Positions 5,489-7,072 of a DNA stretch of 7,072 nucleotides are shown here, in pieces. Numbering within the stretch: the stretch's first letter is position 1; each line of letters starts with the position of its first letter. The notes beneath the pieces were generated by a model. It worked only from the letters and a program-made list of their open reading frames with translations, searched no databases and was not told where the DNA came from. A program made the position numbers and the translations under genes. This stretch comes from an uncultured Allobaculum sp. (GTDB lineage: Bacteria; Bacillota_I; Bacilli_A; Erysipelotrichales; Erysipelotrichaceae): the NCBI GenBank assembly GCA_910577085.1, contig CAJTLE010000134.1:1-7072 (forward strand), given 5' to 3'.

Positions 5489-6754
5489 TTACTTTTTACC
5501 ACGTAAGAAAGCTGGAAGTTTCTTGCCTTTTTTGAGCCAGGAATAGTATTCAGCTACAGCGGTAAATTCAACATCTCCAGCGGAGTTGAGGGCTGTTTCA
5601 ACAGAATCCTGAACAACACCGATGATAAAGCCGACGCCAACAACCTGCATGGCGATTTCCTGTGGGATGCCAAATAAAGAGCAGGCCATCGGAATCAGAA
5701 GCAGCGATCCACCGGCAACCCCCGAAGCACCACATGCACCTAAAGCCGACATGACCGACAACAGAATGGCTGCTGGAATCGAAACATGAATCCCCATGGT
5801 ATTGCAGGCCGCCAGGGTCATGATCGTGATCGTAATGGCTGCACCATCCATATTGATTGTCGAGCCCAGCGGGATGGAAACCGAATAGAAGTCTTCATCC
5901 AGGCCCAGGGATTTACAAAGTTCCATATTGACTGGGATATTGGCCGCCGAACTGCGGGTAAAGAAAGCAGGAATGCCGGATTCTTTCAGGCAGCGGAAGA
6001 TCAATGGATATGGGTTTACATGCAGATAAGCAAAAATCACGATTGGGTTGATGACTAAAGCCATCAGCAGCATCGTACCCACCAGCAATAACAATAGTTT
6101 TCCATAATCGGTAAAAATCGCCAGGCCGCTGTTCGAAACCGTAGTATAGATCAGACCCATGATACCAAAAGGAGCCATGTTGATGATCCAGCGGACAATC
6201 TTGCTGACGCCATCTGCGGTATCACGCATGAATTCTTTGACCGATGGATGAGCGGTGGTTTTCATGGCCAGGCCAAAGAGAACCGCATAGAACAAAATAC
6301 CGATATAGTTGCCTTCCGCAACCGACTGTACCGGGTTGGTTACAATGTTGCTTAGCAGAGTATGGAAGACTTCCTGCAGACCTTGAGGAGCAGCAGCATC
6401 CGTTACAGCTTCTGGCAGAGCAATCGTCTGTGGGAAAAAGTTACTCGTAAAGACAGCAAGAACGGCCGCCAGGAAAGTGGTTAACATGTATAACCAGATG
6501 ACCGTTCCAAACCGTCTGTCCAGTTTAGACGAGTTCTGTGCCAGCGAACTGGAAACCAGAACAAAGACCAGAATTGGGGCAGTTCCTTTCAGAGCCCCGA
6601 CGAACAGGTTTCCAAACTCGCCAATCCAGTTCCAGCCTGGAACAATCAACGCCAGAAGAACACCTACAATCAGACCAATCAGAATCCGAAGAATCAGACT
6701 CGTTTTATTGTAGGTGCGGGCTGCTTTCTTCAGCCATAAACCAACAGTTTTCAT
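5489..6754 (-). CDS. sstT: Serine/threonine:Na+ symporter SstT (DAACS family)
   Basis: This 421-residue membrane protein imports serine and threonine with sodium. It belongs to the dicarboxylate/amino acid:cation symporter (EAAT/GltPh) fold. The first hairpin carries FFTRSSAANIPVNM (264-277), the TM7 sodium motif is NMDGAA (301-306), the second hairpin is GACGASGVAGGSLLLIP (339-355), and TM8 reads QDSVETALNSAGD (382-394). In TM8, Asp383, Thr387, Asn390 and Asp394 match conserved positions. The arginine that binds the substrate side-chain carboxylate in glutamate/aspartate carriers (Arg397 of GltPh) is Glu386, as in E. coli SstT, which supports a neutral amino acid substrate. NMDGA keeps the Asp that E. 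coli SstT lacks, as I recall that sequence. Length is close to E. coli SstT (414). A strong AAAGGAG lies 7 nt before the ATG. The gene is monocistronic, with its own terminator, and convergent with the zinc peptidase gene. Confidence 0.95.
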   Translation of the reverse strand: MKTVGLWLKKAARTYNKTSLILRILIGLIVGVLLALIVPGWNWIGEFGNLFVGALKGTAPILVFVLVSSSLAQNSSKLDRRFGTVIWLYMLTTFLAAVLAVFTSNFFPQTIALPEAVTDAAAPQGLQEVFHTLLSNIVTNPVQSVAEGNYIGILFYAVLFGLAMKTTAHPSVKEFMRDTADGVSKIVRWIINMAPFGIMGLIYTTVSNSGLAIFTDYGKLLLLLVGTMLLMALVINPIVIFAYLHVNPYPLIFRCLKESGIPAFFTRSSAANIPVNMELCKSLGLDEDFYSVSIPLGSTINMDGAAITITIMTLAACNTMGIHVSIPAAILLSVMSALGACGASGVAGGSLLLIPMACSLFGIPQEIAMQVVGVGFIIGVVQDSVETALNSAGDVEFTAVAEYYSWLKKGKKLPAFLRGKK

Positions 6755-6761
6755 AAACGTT

Positions 6762-6768
6762 CTCCTTT
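6762..6768 (-). promoter_or_regulatory. Ribosome binding site of sstT
   Basis: On the minus strand AAAGGAG precedes the ATG at 6754 by 7 nt. It is a near-consensus site and fixes the start. Confidence 0.88.
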
Positions 6769-6774
6769 AGTATT

Positions 6775-6798
6775 TTCATGTTGAAATATAGACATGAA
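6775..6798 (-). promoter_or_regulatory. Palindrome TTCATGT-N10-ACATGAA spanning a candidate -10 box of sstT
   Basis: Perfect 7-nt arms at 6775-6781 and 6792-6798 flank TATATT on the minus strand (6785-6790), a plausible -10 sequence 30 nt before the sstT start. The matching -35 position (TTTCTT, 6808-6813) is poor. An operator centred on the -10 box would suit a repressor. The site is observed; the role is inferred. Confidence 0.4.
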
Positions 6799-7072
6799 GA
6801 TGCCATAAAGAAAAAGAAACGCCCATTTTTCTGAAAGCGTCTTTTTCATTCCAAACTTTATTCCACCTTTCGACCAGCATCCGCCTCTCATTTGAATTTG
6901 ACTGGTTTTCTGCTTTACTTTCAAGCAATTTCCAGAGTGATTTTTGAGGCTATTGCACTTCAGGTGGGTAAACCTGACAAAAACACCCTTTGAGCGGTCG
7001 CTGTCCCTTCCTTCTGTCGCCTCGCTCGCAAGACTGGCTTTTCACAGGTTCTGGGAGCACGCAAGGGGTTTA
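6799..7072. other. Gene-free right end: sstT upstream region and possible mobile-element edge
   Basis: No convincing gene is present. On the minus strand a weak hairpin (AGACGC/GCGTTT, 6817-6842) is followed by a T-rich run, resembling a weak terminator or attenuator ahead of sstT. A second weak promoter candidate on the same strand is TTGAAA (6919-6924), 17 nt, TCAAAT (6896-6901). Beyond 6948 the sequence changes character. It begins GGCTATTGCACTTCAG, then a hairpin with arms TCAGGT/ACCTGA (6960-6977) and a GC-richer tract. An open minus-strand frame of about 97 codons (about 7045-6755) has no supported start and no recognisable protein. Confidence 0.4.

Noticed and set aside
6755..6853. Small frame MKKTLSEKWAFLFLYGIF... 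just upstream of sstT on the minus strand
   Set aside because: It has no ribosome site and runs through the candidate promoter and the sstT Shine-Dalgarno; a leader peptide cannot be excluded but is not supported.
6948..7050. Structured RNA (SRP-like or other) at the right end
   Set aside because: A GGAAGG stretch on the minus strand recalls the SRP loop, but the surrounding conserved helix order is absent.

Overview
The window looks like an ordinary chromosomal housekeeping and transport region from a low-to-mid GC member of the Bacillota. A two-subunit transketolase, a feoA-feoB pair, a YugP-type membrane zinc peptidase and an SstT-type serine/threonine symporter fit that phylum. The roughly even base composition and protein sequences would suit an Erysipelotrichales-like gut Firmicute, but that finer placement is inference. 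Ribosome binding sites are mostly AGGAGG-like and intrinsic terminators are clear, also as expected for Bacillota.

Layout. Positions 1-120 hold a junction. A short frame reads like an interrupted glycosyltransferase and is followed by AT-rich, stop-filled DNA. The N-terminal transketolase subunit then appears already under way, without its first 50-60 residues (121-801). The intact C-terminal transketolase subunit (798-1736) overlaps it by 4 nt and ends at a strong terminator. A 175-nt control region rich in inverted repeats leads into feoA (1984-2208) and feoB (2201-4222), which overlap by 8 nt and make a ferrous-iron uptake operon, closed by a terminator at 4324-4350. A lone yugP-like zinc peptidase gene (4429-5145) follows, with its own terminator. 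A non-coding stretch with degenerate repeats (5228-5374) separates it from sstT, which runs on the minus strand (6754-5489). sstT has a perfect 12-bp terminator hairpin and a palindrome spanning its probable -10 box. The last 318 bases have no convincing gene; a short motif at 6948 could be the edge of a mobile element running out of the window.

How the genes relate. The two transketolase subunits would form one thiamine-diphosphate enzyme of the pentose phosphate pathway, but the N subunit as read here lacks its first TPP-contacting segment, so the locus is either broken or chimeric. feoA and feoB act together at the membrane in Fe(II) import. The peptidase and the amino-acid symporter are single-gene units with no visible functional link to their neighbours.

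No previously undescribed biological system is visible. The points most worth checking are the left junction, the repeats in the yugP-sstT gap, and the candidate operators of feo and sstT.
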